From Rhodocyclales bacterium (GTDB lineage: Bacteria > Pseudomonadota > Gammaproteobacteria > Burkholderiales > Rhodocyclaceae): a stretch of DNA of 64,000 nt. The position numbers and the translations under genes were made by a program. Below, piece by piece: positions 21,094 to 30,080 of the stretch. A model generated the notes under the pieces. It did not search any database and was not told where the DNA came from. It saw only the letters and a program-made list of their open reading frames with translations. Within the stretch, counting starts at the first letter, position 1. Each line of letters opens with the position of its first letter. The DNA lies in NCBI GenBank assembly GCA_016235805.1, contig JACRIY010000033.1, positions 1-64,000 of the forward strand, given 5' to 3'.

Positions 21094-22116
21094 ATGGACT
21101 TCCTCGGCTTTCAGTTGCGCAACAACCTGTTTGTCGCGCCCATGGCCGGAGTCACGGATCGACCGTTTCGCCAGTTGTGCAAGTCGCTCGGCGCCGGGCT
21201 CGCGGTGTCGGAAATGGTTACTTCCAATTCGTTGCTATATGGCAGCGCCAAGACGCGCCGGCGCGCCGACCATGAAGGCGAGGTCGATCCGATCTCGGTG
21301 CAGATCGCCGGCGCCGATCCGGCGATGATGGCCCAGGCGGCACGCTACAACGCGGACAACGGCGCCCAGATCATCGACATCAACATGGGCTGCCCGGCCA
21401 AGAAGATCTGCAACGTCATGGCCGGTTCGGCCCTGATGCAGAACGAGCCGCTGGTGGCCAGGATTCTCGAAGCCGTGGTGGCTGCCGTTCCCGACACCCC
21501 GGTGACTCTGAAATTTCGCACCGGCTGGAACAGCGCCAATCGCAACGCACCGACCATCGCGCGCATCGCCGAGGAATCCGGCATCCGCGCCATCGCCATC
21601 CACGGACGCACGCGCGCCGACCAGTACATGGGCTGCGCGGAATACGACACCATCGCCCTGGTCAAAACCAAGGTCGGCATTCCGGTAATCGCCAACGGCG
21701 ACATCGACTCGCCGCAAAAGGCCCGCTTCGTGCTCGATTACACCGGCGCCGACGGCGTCATGATCGGCCGCGCCGCGCAGGGCCGTCCCTGGCTGTTCCG
21801 CGAGATCGAGCACTTCCTCGCCACCGGCGAAGAACTCGCGCCGCCGCGCGTCGAGGAAATCCATCGCATCCTGCGCGGGCACCTTGCCGAGCTCTACGGC
21901 TTCTACGGCGAGGAGACCGGCGTGCGCATCGCGCGCAAGCACATCAGCTGGTACACCAAGGGCCTGGTCGGCTCGGCGAATTTCCGCCATGCCATGAACC
22001 GGCTGCAATCCGTCGGCGAGCAGCTTGCCGCCGCCGACGAGTTCTTCTTCGGCCAGGCGGCCGCCAACGAACGCCTGCGCTATGAAGACCGCGACCAGGA
22101 GATGCAGGCCGCATGA
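21094..22116 (+). CDS. dusB: tRNA-dihydrouridine synthase B
   Basis: An FMN enzyme that reduces uridines in the D-loop of tRNA. The 340-residue TIM-barrel protein has APMAGVTDRPFR at the start, the NMGCPAKKI segment with the catalytic cysteine (about residue 100), HGRTRADQY and the GVMIGRAAQGRPWLF phosphate-binding end. It overlaps fis by four bases; dusB-fis is the ancestral fis operon of proteobacteria. TAAAAT at 21051-21056 is a possible -10, with a 37-base leader. Confidence 0.96.
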   Translation: MDFLGFQLRNNLFVAPMAGVTDRPFRQLCKSLGAGLAVSEMVTSNSLLYGSAKTRRRADHEGEVDPISVQIAGADPAMMAQAARYNADNGAQIIDINMGCPAKKICNVMAGSALMQNEPLVARILEAVVAAVPDTPVTLKFRTGWNSANRNAPTIARIAEESGIRAIAIHGRTRADQYMGCAEYDTIALVKTKVGIPVIANGDIDSPQKARFVLDYTGADGVMIGRAAQGRPWLFREIEHFLATGEELAPPRVEEIHRILRGHLAELYGFYGEETGVRIARKHISWYTKGLVGSANFRHAMNRLQSVGEQLAAADEFFFGQAAANERLRYEDRDQEMQAA

Positions 22117-22343
22117 GCAGCGAAATCCACGATTGCGTGCGGCGTACCCTGAACCGCTACTTCCGCGACCTCGATGGCCAGGCACCGCATGCCGTCTATG
22201 ACATGGTGCTCAAATGCGTGGAGCGGCCGATGCTCGAAGTCGTGATGAAGCAGGCGGAAGGCAACCAGACCATCGCCGCCGAGATGCTGGGCATCAGTCG
22301 CGGCACCCTGCGCCGCATGCTGGTCGAATACGAATTACTCTGA
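22113..22343 (+). CDS. fis: Fis-type nucleoid DNA-binding protein
   Basis: A 76-residue factor for inversion stimulation. It is slightly shorter than enterobacterial Fis (98). The C-terminal helix-turn-helix GNQTIAAEMLGISRGTLRRML (about residues 51-71) is typical, and the N-terminal activation arm is short. It is coupled to dusB by an ATGA overlap and lies 12 bases before purH, so tRNA modification, nucleoid regulation and purine synthesis may share one message. Confidence 0.95.
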   Translation: MSSEIHDCVRRTLNRYFRDLDGQAPHAVYDMVLKCVERPMLEVVMKQAEGNQTIAAEMLGISRGTLRRMLVEYELL

Positions 22344-22355
22344 TCCGAGGTTTAC

Positions 22356-23936
22356 ATGAAAGTCACACAGGCGCTCCTGAGCGTATCCGACAAGCGCGGC
22401 GCGGTTGATTTCGCCCGCGGCCTGGCCCTGCTCGGGGTCAAGCTGCTTTCCACCGGCGGCACCGCCAAGCTGTTGCGAGATGCCGGGCTCGCCGTCACCG
22501 ACGTTTCCGACTACACCGGCTTTCCCGAGATGCTCGACGGCCGGGTCAAGACCCTGCATCCGAAAGTTCACGGAGGCATCCTCGGGCGGCGCGACCTGCC
22601 CGAGCACCTTTCCGTCATGGCCGAGCACGGCATCGAGGCGATCGACCTGGTGGTGGTGAACCTCTATCCCTTCCGCGAGACGGTGGCCAAGCCCAGCTGC
22701 ACGCTCGACGACGCGATCGAGAACATCGACATCGGCGGCCCCACCATGGTGCGCGCCGCGGCGAAGAACCATGGCAACGAGCAAGGTGGCGTTGCCGTGC
22801 TGACCGATCCGGAGGACTACGCGCCGATCCTTGAAGAGCTCAAGGCCGGCGGCGCGATTTCCTATGCCACGCGCTTTGCATTGGCGAAGAAGGCCTTCAC
22901 CCACACTGCGCGCTATGACTCGGCGATCGCCAACTGGCTGACCTCGCTCGACGAGCAGAACAAGCCCGGACCCTTCCCCGAGAAGCTGCAACTGGCCTTC
23001 GACAAGGTCGAGACGCTGCGTTACGGCGAGAACCCGCATCAGCAGGCCGCCTTCTATCGCGAGACGACGACCGTGCCCGGCAGCATCGCCAGCTATCAGC
23101 AGATTCAGGGCAAGGAGCTTTCCTACAACAACATCGCCGATGCCGACGCCGCCTGGGAATGCGTCAAGGCCTTCGACGCCTCGATCGCGCCGGCCGCCTG
23201 CGTCATCGTCAAGCACGCCAATCCCTGCGGTGTCGCGGTCGGCGCCGATGCGCTGGAAACCTACCGCAAGGCCTTCAAGACGGACCCGACTTCGGCCTTC
23301 GGCGGAATCATCGCCTTCAATGTAGCCATCGACAAGGCGGCGGCGGAAGCCATCGCCGGCCAGTTCGCGGAAGTCATCATCGCTCCCGAGATCACCGCCG
23401 AGGCGCGCGCCGTGTTCGCCGCCAAGCAGAACCTGCGCGTCCTCGTGGTGCCGCTGGGCAAGGTGGCCGGCCTGCTGGACTACAAGCGCGTCGGCGGCGG
23501 CCTGCTGTTGCAAAGCGCCGACGAAGCGCGCATCGTCCAGGCCGACGTCAAGGTGGTGACCAAGCGCGCGCCCACCGCCCAGGAAATGGCCGACCTGCTG
23601 TTCGCCTGGCGCGTCGCCAAGTACGTCAAGTCCAACGCAATCGTGTATTGCAAGGACGCCATGACCGTCGGTGTCGGCGCCGGCCAGATGAGCCGCGTCG
23701 ATTCGGCCCGCATCGCCGCGATCAAGGCCGAGAACAACGGCCTCACCGTGGTCGGTTGCGTCGCCGCATCGGACGCCTTCTTCCCCTTCCGCGACGGTCT
23801 CGACGTGCTGGCCAAGGCCGGTGCCACGGCGGTGATCCAGCCCGGTGGCTCGGTGCGCGACGCGGAAGTCATTGCCGCGGCCGACGAGCAGAACTTGGCC
23901 ATGGTGTTCACCGGCTTCCGTCATTTCCGTCACTAA
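22356..23936 (+). CDS. purH: Bifunctional AICAR formyltransferase/IMP cyclohydrolase
   Basis: It catalyses the last two steps of IMP synthesis. The 526-residue protein has the N-terminal cyclohydrolase (MGS-like) domain (about 1-145: [20 protein letters not shown]) and the C-terminal formyltransferase with KHANPCGVA (about 287-295) and the conserved [10 protein letters not shown]. That last segment looks like the 21-bp motif at DNA level but is native to all PurH proteins. It follows fis by 12 bases. Confidence 0.97.
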   Translation: MKVTQALLSVSDKRGAVDFARGLALLGVKLLSTGGTAKLLRDAGLAVTDVSDYTGFPEMLDGRVKTLHPKVHGGILGRRDLPEHLSVMAEHGIEAIDLVVVNLYPFRETVAKPSCTLDDAIENIDIGGPTMVRAAAKNHGNEQGGVAVLTDPEDYAPILEELKAGGAISYATRFALAKKAFTHTARYDSAIANWLTSLDEQNKPGPFPEKLQLAFDKVETLRYGENPHQQAAFYRETTTVPGSIASYQQIQGKELSYNNIADADAAWECVKAFDASIAPAACVIVKHANPCGVAVGADALETYRKAFKTDPTSAFGGIIAFNVAIDKAAAEAIAGQFAEVIIAPEITAEARAVFAAKQNLRVLVVPLGKVAGLLDYKRVGGGLLLQSADEARIVQADVKVVTKRAPTAQEMADLLFAWRVAKYVKSNAIVYCKDAMTVGVGAGQMSRVDSARIAAIKAENNGLTVVGCVAASDAFFPFRDGLDVLAKAGATAVIQPGGSVRDAEVIAAADEQNLAMVFTGFRHFRH

Positions 23937-23939
23937 GAT

Positions 23940-24040
23940 GAGAACATTCCCCCCAGCCCCCTTTCCGGGAAAGGGGGCGACTACGGTTCGCTCCGCTCCA
24001 CTTTGGTTGGCTGCGCCACCTTGGGGCGGCCCGGCGGAGG
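23940..24040 (+). repeat. GC-rich intergenic repeat (family E), copy 2, provides purD ribosome site
   Basis: The order is: CCCCCTTTCC-GGGAAAGGGGG hairpin, GACTACGGTTCGC, a short inverted repeat, GGCTGCGCCACC, then TTGGGGCGGCCCGGCGGAGG. The terminal GGCGGAGG is the Shine-Dalgarno for purD. Confidence 0.75.
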
Positions 24041-24044
24041 CGCC

Positions 24045-25313
24045 ATGAAGATCCTCGTTGTTGGTTCCGGTGGCCGCGAGCACGCGCTGGCCTGGCGCCT
24101 GGCGCAATCGCCCGGCCTGCAGAAGGTTTACGTCGCGCCGGGCAATGCCGGGACGGCGCGCGAACAGGAGCTGGAAAACCTGCCGCTGACCGACATCCAC
24201 GCGCTGGCCGATTACGCCCAGCGCGAGAAGGTGCATGCCACCGTGGTCGGTCCCGAGGCGCCGCTGGCGGCCGGCATCGTCGATGTGTTCCGTGCCCGCA
24301 ACCTGCGCATCTTCGGCCCGACCAAGGCCGCCGCGCAGCTAGAAAGTTCCAAGGACTTCGCCAAGCGTTTCATGACGCGGCACAAGATTCCTACCGCGAA
24401 GTTCCAGACCTTCGCCGACATCAAGGCGGCCCATGCCTACATCGATGCCGAGGGTGCGCCGATCGTGATCAAGGCCGACGGCCTCGCTGCCGGCAAGGGC
24501 GTGGTGGTGGCGATGGACATCGCCGAAGCGCACGCCGCGGTGGACATGATGCTGGCCGACAACAAGTTGGGCGACGCCGGTGCGCGCGTGGTGATCGAGG
24601 AGTTCCTCGACGGCGAGGAGGCCAGCTTCATCGTCATGGCCGACGGCCGCCACGCGCTGGCGCTGGCTACCAGCCAGGACCACAAGCGGCTCAAGGATGG
24701 CGACCAGGGGCCGAACACCGGCGGCATGGGCGCCTATTCGCCGGCGCCGGTGGTGACGCCGGAAATCCACGCCCGCGTCATGCGCGAGGTGATCATGCCG
24801 ACCATCAACGGCATGGCCGCCGACGGCATCGTCTATACCGGCTTCCTGTATGCCGGCCTGATGATCAAGCCCGATGGCAGCTTGCGCGTACTCGAATTCA
24901 ACTGCCGCATGGGTGACCCGGAAACGCAACCGATCATGATGCGGCTGAAGAGTGATTTCGTCGATATCGTGGACGCTGCGATCGACGGGCGCCTCAATGA
25001 AGTCGAAGTTGACTGGGACCGCCGCGTCGCGCTCGGCGTGGTCATGGCCGCTGCCAACTATCCGGACACACCGCGCAAGGGCGACGTGATCCACGGGTTG
25101 CCAGCGCGCACCGAAGACAGCCACGTTTTCCATGCCGGTACCGTTACGGGCAAGGGCGAGGTGCTGACCGCCGGCGGGCGCGTGCTTTGCGTCACGGCGC
25201 TGGGCGATAACGTCAAGGCGGCGCAGAAGCGTGCCTACGAGGTGCTCGACCAGATCAGTTTCGACGGCATGCAGTGCCGCCGCGATATCGGTTTCAGGGC
25301 GATAAAGCGCTAG
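24045..25313 (+). CDS. purD: Phosphoribosylamine-glycine ligase
   Basis: GAR synthetase, the second step of purine synthesis. The 422-residue ATP-grasp protein has VVGSGGREHALAW at the start, VGPEAPLAAG, the ATP-grasp DGLAAGKGVVV loop (about 142-152), NTGGMGAYSPAP, and FNCRMGDPETQ with metal-binding residues. The ATG at 24045 follows GGAGG supplied by the upstream repeat. An in-frame extension upstream reads through that repeat and is not needed. Confidence 0.97.
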   Translation: MKILVVGSGGREHALAWRLAQSPGLQKVYVAPGNAGTAREQELENLPLTDIHALADYAQREKVHATVVGPEAPLAAGIVDVFRARNLRIFGPTKAAAQLESSKDFAKRFMTRHKIPTAKFQTFADIKAAHAYIDAEGAPIVIKADGLAAGKGVVVAMDIAEAHAAVDMMLADNKLGDAGARVVIEEFLDGEEASFIVMADGRHALALATSQDHKRLKDGDQGPNTGGMGAYSPAPVVTPEIHARVMREVIMPTINGMAADGIVYTGFLYAGLMIKPDGSLRVLEFNCRMGDPETQPIMMRLKSDFVDIVDAAIDGRLNEVEVDWDRRVALGVVMAAANYPDTPRKGDVIHGLPARTEDSHVFHAGTVTGKGEVLTAGGRVLCVTALGDNVKAAQKRAYEVLDQISFDGMQCRRDIGFRAIKR

Positions 25314-25324
25314 CGCCAAAGACA

Positions 25325-25425
25325 CCCAGGTGAGCTTCTGTGACTAACGAGCGAAGCGAGCAATTCAGTAACCTCCCCCGCGAGGGGGAGGATGGGAGGG
25401 GGCGGGCCTTACTTCTGCCTTTGCT
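25325..25425. repeat. GC-rich repeat block between purD and purK
   Basis: GAGCGAAGCGAGC is followed by CTCCCCC-GCGA-GGGGGAG and GGGAGGGGG. It resembles the first part of the block at 19741-19800. It may act as a weak terminator. Nothing else is seen in this 118-bp gap. Confidence 0.55.
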
Positions 25426-25431
25426 TTATCC

Positions 25432-26580
25432 ATGATTCTTCCCCCCGCCACGCTCGGCATGCTCGGTGGCGGCCAGTTGGGCCGCTTCTTCGTCATTGCC
25501 GCCCACGAACTGGGCTACCGCGTGGTGGTGCTCGATCCCGACGCGCAGAGCCCCGCGGGGCGCATCGCCGACCGGCACCTGGTGGCGGCTTACGACGATC
25601 CGGATGCGCTGAACCAGATGGCCGAATCCTGCGCCGCAGTGACTACCGAATTCGAAAACGTGCCTGCCGGCAGCCTCGCCTACCTGTCGAAATTCCTGCC
25701 GGTGCGGCCGTCTGCCGATGCCGTCGCCATCAGCCAGAATCGCAGCGCCGAGAAGGGGTTCCTGAGGCAGCACGGCTTTCCCCACGCCCCCTATGCCGAC
25801 ATTCGCAGCGAAGAAGACATCGCACAGGCCAATGCGGGACTGTTCCCCGGCATCCTCAAGGTGGCGCGCTTCGGCTACGACGGCAAGGGGCAGATCCGGG
25901 TCGCGGGCCGCGACGAGGCACTGCTGGCGTTTCGCCAGTTGAAGAACGAGCCCTGCGTGCTGGAGCAGATGCTGGCACTGGACTACGAGGTGTCGGTGGT
26001 GCTGTCGCGCGACCAGTCGGGCAGCGTGAAGTGCTTCCCGGTCGCGGAGAACAGCCATCGCCATGGCATTCTGGACGTCTCCATCGTGCCGGCGCGCACC
26101 GGCGGCTGCATGGCCGGCGACGCCCAGGAAATCGCCGAGGGCATCGCGCAGGAAATGGGCTATGGCGGCACGCTCGCCGTCGAGTTCTTCGTCGTGCGCG
26201 GGCGCTTGCTGGTCAACGAAATGGCGCCGCGGCCGCACAACTCAGGACATTTCAGCATCGACGCCTGCGTCACCAACCAGTTCGAGCAGCAGGTGCGGGC
26301 GCTGACCGGCCTGCCGCTGGGCGACGCGCGCGCGCATTCGGCATCCGTCATGGTGAACCTGCTGGGCGACCTCTGGTACCTGCGCGACCCGCAGCACAGC
26401 CACGAGCCGGACTGGACCCAGCTGCTGGCCGTGCCCAACCTCAAGCTTCACCTCTACGGCAAGCACCACGCCCGGCCGGGGCGCAAGATGGGCCACTTCA
26501 CCGTGATCGGCAACGATGCGGAGGATGTCCAAAAGTCGGCGCTGGCGGCACGGCGGCTGATCGGCATCCGCGATGAATGA
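25432..26580 (+). CDS. purK: N5-carboxyaminoimidazole ribonucleotide synthase
   Basis: It carboxylates AIR with ATP and bicarbonate. The 382-residue ATP-grasp enzyme has LGMLGGGQLGR at the start, VTTEFENVP, KVARFGYDGKGQ and the EMAPRPHNSGHFSIDA block. No purE is visible in the window. The last residues, [16 protein letters not shown], include a 21-bp motif copy in the SALA frame. It overlaps tsaC by eight bases. Confidence 0.96.
   Translation: MILPPATLGMLGGGQLGRFFVIAAHELGYRVVVLDPDAQSPAGRIADRHLVAAYDDPDALNQMAESCAAVTTEFENVPAGSLAYLSKFLPVRPSADAVAISQNRSAEKGFLRQHGFPHAPYADIRSEEDIAQANAGLFPGILKVARFGYDGKGQIRVAGRDEALLAFRQLKNEPCVLEQMLALDYEVSVVLSRDQSGSVKCFPVAENSHRHGILDVSIVPARTGGCMAGDAQEIAEGIAQEMGYGGTLAVEFFVVRGRLLVNEMAPRPHNSGHFSIDACVTNQFEQQVRALTGLPLGDARAHSASVMVNLLGDLWYLRDPQHSHEPDWTQLLAVPNLKLHLYGKHHARPGRKMGHFTVIGNDAEDVQKSALAARRLIGIRDE
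26535..26555 (+). repeat. 21-bp dispersed motif, copy 7
   Basis: A perfect match (variable bases GC), sense near the end of purK, read as KSALAAR and preceded by AAAA. Confidence 0.85.
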
Positions 26581-27532
26581 GGTGGCTCGCGCAGCGCAAC
26601 TGCTGCGCGCGGGGGAGCTCGTCGCCTTCCCCACGGAAACGGTTTACGGCCTCGGTGCCGACGCCGCCAATCCTGCTGCCGTCGCCAGGATCTTCGCCGC
26701 GAAAGGGCGTCCCGCCGACCATCCACTGATCGTCCATCTGCCGGGTGCAAGCCACCTGGAACGCTGGGCCGTGGATATTCCCGAGGCGGCGTACAGGCTG
26801 GCGGCGGCGTTCTGGCCCGGCCCGCTGACCCTGATCCTCAAGCGCCATCCGTCGGTCTCCGACGCGATCACCGGCGGCCAGGACACGGTCGGCTTGCGCG
26901 TGCCGAACCATCCGCTGGCCCTCGAACTCTTGCGCGAGTTCGATGGCGGCGTCGCCGCGCCCTCGGCCAACCGCTTCGGGCGCATCAGTCCGACCACCGC
27001 GGCGCACGTGCGCGAGGACCTCGGCGATGCCGTCGCCCTGGTGCTCGACGGCGGCCCGTGCGCGGTCGGCATCGAATCCACGATCCTCGACCTCACCGGC
27101 GCCGCGCCGCGCATCCTGCGCCCGGGCATGCTCGACGCCGCAGCCATCGGCCGGGTGCTGGGCGTCGTTCCGGGTTTTGGTGGCACGGCGGATGCGCCCC
27201 GCGTCTCGGGCAGCCTCGAAGCCCATTACGCCCCGCGAACCCCGCTGCACCTTGCCGCCGCGACGGATATTGCGTGGGTCGCCACGCGCGCGCTCGATGC
27301 CGGGCGACGCGTTGCCCTGCTGGCGCCGCAAGCGCCCGGTATGGCGCACGAAAACCTGATCTGGCGTCCGGCCGACACCGACCCGGAGCGGTTTGCACAC
27401 GACCTGTATGCCCGCCTGCGCGAACTGGATGCACTCTCCTGCGACCTGATCCTGGTCGTCGCGCCCCCTGAGGACGAGGCCTGGCGGGCAGTCGCGGATC
27501 GCCTGCGACGGGCTGCGGCCGGTTCGAAATAG
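26573..27532 (+). CDS. tsaC: L-threonylcarbamoyladenylate synthase (Sua5 type)
   Basis: It makes threonylcarbamoyl-AMP from threonine, bicarbonate and ATP for the t6A modification of tRNA. The 319-residue protein has the YrdC-like domain (about 5-190: FPTETVYGLGADA, KGRPADHPLIVH, PSANRFG) and a C-terminal Sua5 domain (about 205-315), so it is the two-domain form rather than the short TsaC. Its partner gene tsaE lies at 45.6 kb. It overlaps purK by eight bases. Confidence 0.92.
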   Translation: MNEVARAAQLLRAGELVAFPTETVYGLGADAANPAAVARIFAAKGRPADHPLIVHLPGASHLERWAVDIPEAAYRLAAAFWPGPLTLILKRHPSVSDAITGGQDTVGLRVPNHPLALELLREFDGGVAAPSANRFGRISPTTAAHVREDLGDAVALVLDGGPCAVGIESTILDLTGAAPRILRPGMLDAAAIGRVLGVVPGFGGTADAPRVSGSLEAHYAPRTPLHLAAATDIAWVATRALDAGRRVALLAPQAPGMAHENLIWRPADTDPERFAHDLYARLRELDALSCDLILVVAPPEDEAWRAVADRLRRAAAGSK

Positions 27533-27623
27533 GGGTGAAACATTAATTTCATCAAAGCCTAAAGTTTTTTGGTCGCGGCCGATAATTTTCCTGAGAGCGG
27601 GATTTCCGCCAAGGAGCGACAGA

Positions 27624-27893
27624 ATGGCTGCCAAGGAACGCAGGGGTTTGCGCCCGGGAACAGGCCGGCAAGGCGCGGAACGAGCCGACAATGCCATCGC
27701 CTGCGCGGTCAGCGTTGCCATCAAGCAGGGCTTCGTGGTCGGGCGCGAAGTCCTGGTCGGCAACATACCCGGCATCGTCGTTGGCTACAACATCGCTGCG
27801 GTCGGTACCTTCCTCGGCAACAGCTTTCCGCTGGTGGTGCGCACCGAACTGGGGGTCACCAAGTGCGCGCTGAAGGAGGTCAGCCTCGTCTGA
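27624..27893 (+). CDS. Conserved-looking small protein, unknown function
   Basis: An 89-residue protein with a basic N-terminus (residues 1-22) and a Gly/Val-rich beta-like body around VVGREVLVGNIPGIVVGYNI. There is no signal peptide or clear membrane helix. AAGGAG lies seven bases before the ATG. The codon use matches its neighbours. I do not recognise a family. A compact beta-rich fold is likely. Confidence 0.7.
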   Translation: MAAKERRGLRPGTGRQGAERADNAIACAVSVAIKQGFVVGREVLVGNIPGIVVGYNIAAVGTFLGNSFPLVVRTELGVTKCALKEVSLV

Positions 27894-27923
27894 GGCCGGC
27901 TTCCCTTGACTTGGCGCGGTTGA

Positions 27924-27929
27924 TATAAT
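27924..27929 (+). promoter_or_regulatory. -10 box of tRNA-Ala
   Basis: TATAAT lies 12 bases before the tRNA. A good TTGACT is only 12 bp upstream, too close for a normal spacer, so the -35 is uncertain. Confidence 0.5.
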
Positions 27930-27941
27930 CCGGCCCCTCAT

Positions 27942-28017
27942 GGGGGTGTAGCTCAGTTGGGAGAGCGCGACGTTCGCAACGTCGAGGCCAGCGGTTCGAT
28001 CCCGCTCACCTCCACCA
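27942..28017 (+). tRNA. tRNA-Ala (CGC)
   Basis: A full 76-base cloverleaf with encoded CCA. The acceptor stem GGGGGTG pairs with CACCTCC, the anticodon stem CGACG/CGTCG holds loop TTCGCAA, and the anticodon CGC reads GCG. The T-loop TTCGATC is standard. GCG is a frequent codon in GC-rich genomes, which explains a dedicated tRNA. Confidence 0.95.
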
Positions 28018-28026
28018 GAATTCTCA

Positions 28027-28055
28027 AAGGTCAGGCTTCGGTCTGGCCTTTTTTC
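28027..28055 (+). terminator. Terminator of tRNA-Ala
   Basis: An 8-bp stem AAGGTCAG/CTGGCCTT (one G-U pair) is followed by TTTT and CTTG. It lies ten bases after the tRNA. Confidence 0.85.
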
Positions 28056-28086
28056 TTGCCCGGCGAAAGGCGAGATTGATCCGGCG

Positions 28087-29178
28087 CTACGCCAGCGAAA
28101 GCATATGCCCGAGTCGCGGATCGCCACGTCCGGCGAGCACGTCGGCATAGGCGGCGGACACCGCCTGCGGTCCCCGGTGATGTTTCACCACCAGCCAGGG
28201 CGCCGCCGGATTGCTCACGGTGCCGAGAAAAGCCTGCCATGCCTGAAGCAGGCGCTGGCCAAGGATGTCGGCACCCCATTCGCCGCTGCGCTTCTTGATC
28301 TGCGCCGGGGCAAAAAACAGCGTCGCCCGGGGACCCGGAATGTCACGCGCGCCACCGAGTTGGTCGACATGGGTGCCGCCGATCGAGCTGCTGTATTTCA
28401 GGTTCGCGAAACGCGTGTGGATATCCTTGCGCAGGGCCGCATTGCCGGCGAAATCGACATAGACGCAAGCCGCGTCGGCGGCGATCTGGTCGAGCTGTCC
28501 ATAGTCGAGGATGCGGTGGTAGCAGCCCAGGCTCTTGCAGAAGTCCACGTTCGCCGCCGAGGTCAGGCCGACCAGTTCGATGCCTTTGCGTTGCGCCAGC
28601 TGGAAGGCCGTGCCCCAGGCCGTCTTGCTCGATGCGCTGGAGAGCAGCACGAGGCCGTCGCCGGCGCCGAAGAAATCATTGTCCGCCAGGAAATCGTCGA
28701 TCAGCCACGAGGTGATGAACAGGGGCCGCAGCAGCGCCTGCTGGTCTTCGGTCTGCGCCGTGTAGAACGGATCGCTGGAACAGCGCAGGTAGCTGTTGTA
28801 GACAGCATGCAGCGCGGCCCGATGCGCGGCGCCGTCCGCGAAGCCCGCAGTGGCAAGTCGGGACGGTTGCAGCACGACGGCGGACGACATCGGGTAGTAG
28901 CCGTAGAAGCGCTCGCCGACTTCGATGCCGGGGCAGGCCGACGCGATCACGCTGGCGAAGCCCCATACCGGTATCCGTCCCCAGCCGTCCGCGGCCGGAT
29001 AGAAGCCCCAGTAGTTCATGGCATCGCCGAAGGCCGCGTAAGTGATGTTGTTGGCGGTCAGCGCGAACTTGTCCACGCGCAGCCGGACCTGTCCGGCGTC
29101 GAGGGCGGGTGCCGGCATCATGCGCAGTTCCGTGCGCGAAAGCTGGTCCTTGCGGACGAGGAAATCTACGGTATCCAT
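28087..29178 (-). CDS. DUF2855 family protein (quinone-reductase-like fold)
   Basis: A 363-residue protein similar to the DUF2855 family, distantly related to medium-chain zinc-free quinone oxidoreductases: a GroES-like N-terminal half (VRLRVDKFALTANNITYAAFGD) and a Rossmann half with VLLSSASSKTAWGTA and LVGLTSAANVDFCKSLGCYH. The usual GxGxxG is degenerate. The start is ATG 29178 with GGGGA upstream. It is monocistronic and ends 31 bases from the tRNA-Ala terminator. The substrate is unknown. Confidence 0.8.
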   Translation of the reverse strand: MDTVDFLVRKDQLSRTELRMMPAPALDAGQVRLRVDKFALTANNITYAAFGDAMNYWGFYPAADGWGRIPVWGFASVIASACPGIEVGERFYGYYPMSSAVVLQPSRLATAGFADGAAHRAALHAVYNSYLRCSSDPFYTAQTEDQQALLRPLFITSWLIDDFLADNDFFGAGDGLVLLSSASSKTAWGTAFQLAQRKGIELVGLTSAANVDFCKSLGCYHRILDYGQLDQIAADAACVYVDFAGNAALRKDIHTRFANLKYSSSIGGTHVDQLGGARDIPGPRATLFFAPAQIKKRSGEWGADILGQRLLQAWQAFLGTVSNPAAPWLVVKHHRGPQAVSAAYADVLAGRGDPRLGHMLSLA

Positions 29179-29347
29179 GGAGCGTCCCCTGCACTGTCGT
29201 GGCGGATATCTGCGTCGCAAGTCTGGCACAGACGGAAAAGGAAATGGAACTCTAGTATTGCGCCCACCGAATTGGCCGGCAAGTCAGGTAAGGGACTCGG
29301 GCGAGGATGCGCGTCGGCCTGGCCTGTTCATCGCATGATGAATAATC

Positions 29348-29353
29348 GATAAT
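29348..29353 (+). promoter_or_regulatory. -10-like hexamer before a possibly leaderless gene
   Basis: GATAAT ends six bases before the ATG at 29360 and there is no Shine-Dalgarno. Confidence 0.3.
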
Positions 29354-29359
29354 AAATCC

Positions 29360-29824
29360 ATGATCTCGGCTCTTGACCGGTTGCCCTTCCGGAGACCTTT
29401 GACTCCCGCCGGGTTGGGCTACTTGGCCGTGCTTGCCCTGCTGATGGGGGCGGGCGTGTTCTACTCTACGGTCGTGCTGGCGGTGCTCCTGAATCCAAGT
29501 GTCTTCTGGAAGACGCACGCGTGGCCGCTATTCGACTGGAGCACGTTATTGCAGGTGTCGTTGCCACAGTGCATTCTCGCTGCCGCCGCATTGCTCCATC
29601 TCAACGCATGGGGCGCTGAAGCCGATCGAGATGAGCGGGAGACGAGCGTGGTCTGGATGCTGCGGGGAGGCTCCCTGGGAGCCTTTGCCTGCGGCATTGC
29701 CTACCTGGCTTCCGGGTACATCGTCCTGTACCTCTTCGAGAGCGCCCTCGGCTTGCAGATCGCCTTGGCGATGGCAGGATTCTTCGGCGCAAAGTTCACC
29801 GTCGGCGCAAACGGGCCACAGTGA
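29360..29824 (+). CDS. Four-helix membrane protein, unknown
   Basis: A 154-residue protein with four hydrophobic segments (about residues 18-44, 64-84, 104-124 and 128-150) and an Asp/Glu/Arg-rich loop around residues 86-96. I do not recognise a family. It stands alone between the divergent DUF2855 gene and a terminator. Codon use is slightly less GC-biased than its neighbours, which fits an accessory gene. Confidence 0.6.
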   Translation: MISALDRLPFRRPLTPAGLGYLAVLALLMGAGVFYSTVVLAVLLNPSVFWKTHAWPLFDWSTLLQVSLPQCILAAAALLHLNAWGAEADRDERETSVVWMLRGGSLGAFACGIAYLASGYIVLYLFESALGLQIALAMAGFFGAKFTVGANGPQ

Positions 29825-29876
29825 TCCATGCGATCGATGCGCTTCGCTGGCGTCCGGTGCCTCCTGCGGCACCAAT

Positions 29877-29914
29877 GCAAAAAGGCCGATTCCATTGAGA
29901 AATCGGCCTTTTTG
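29877..29914 (-). terminator. Bidirectional terminator between tRNA-Arg and the membrane protein gene
   Basis: AAAAAGGCCGATT and AATCGGCCTTTTT form a 13-bp stem with a nine-base loop. It has A- and T-tracts on both sides and serves tRNA-Arg (minus) and probably the convergent gene. Confidence 0.85.
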
Positions 29915-29921
29915 TTGAAGC

Positions 29922-29998
29922 TGGCGCGCCCGGAGAGATTCGAACTCCCTACCCCTTGGTTCGTAGCCAAGTACTCTATCCAGATGAGCTACGGGCGC
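29922..29998 (-). tRNA. tRNA-Arg (ACG)
   Basis: A 77-base cloverleaf with encoded CCA. The acceptor GCGCCCG pairs with CGGGCGC, the anticodon stem CTTGG/CCAAG holds loop CTACGAA, and the T-loop is TTCGAAT. Anticodon ACG is expected to be deaminated to ICG by TadA and to read CGU, CGC and CGA. Confidence 0.95.
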
Positions 29999-30080
29999 TT
30001 GAGAGGGGCGGATTATACCGAAGATGCCGACGAAAACAAGGCGCAAAACCGCCGCAGCGGCCGGCTCGGGCCGCCACGGG

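Noticed and set aside
23673-23695. GTCGGCGCCGGC in purH looks like a copy of the 21-bp motif
   Set aside because: Only the first 12 bases match, and the residues VGAGQMSR are invariant in PurH proteins, so this is native coding sequence.
27906-27929. TTGACT plus TATAAT as a full sigma-70 promoter of tRNA-Ala
   Set aside because: The spacer is only 12 bp, so only the -10 is reported.
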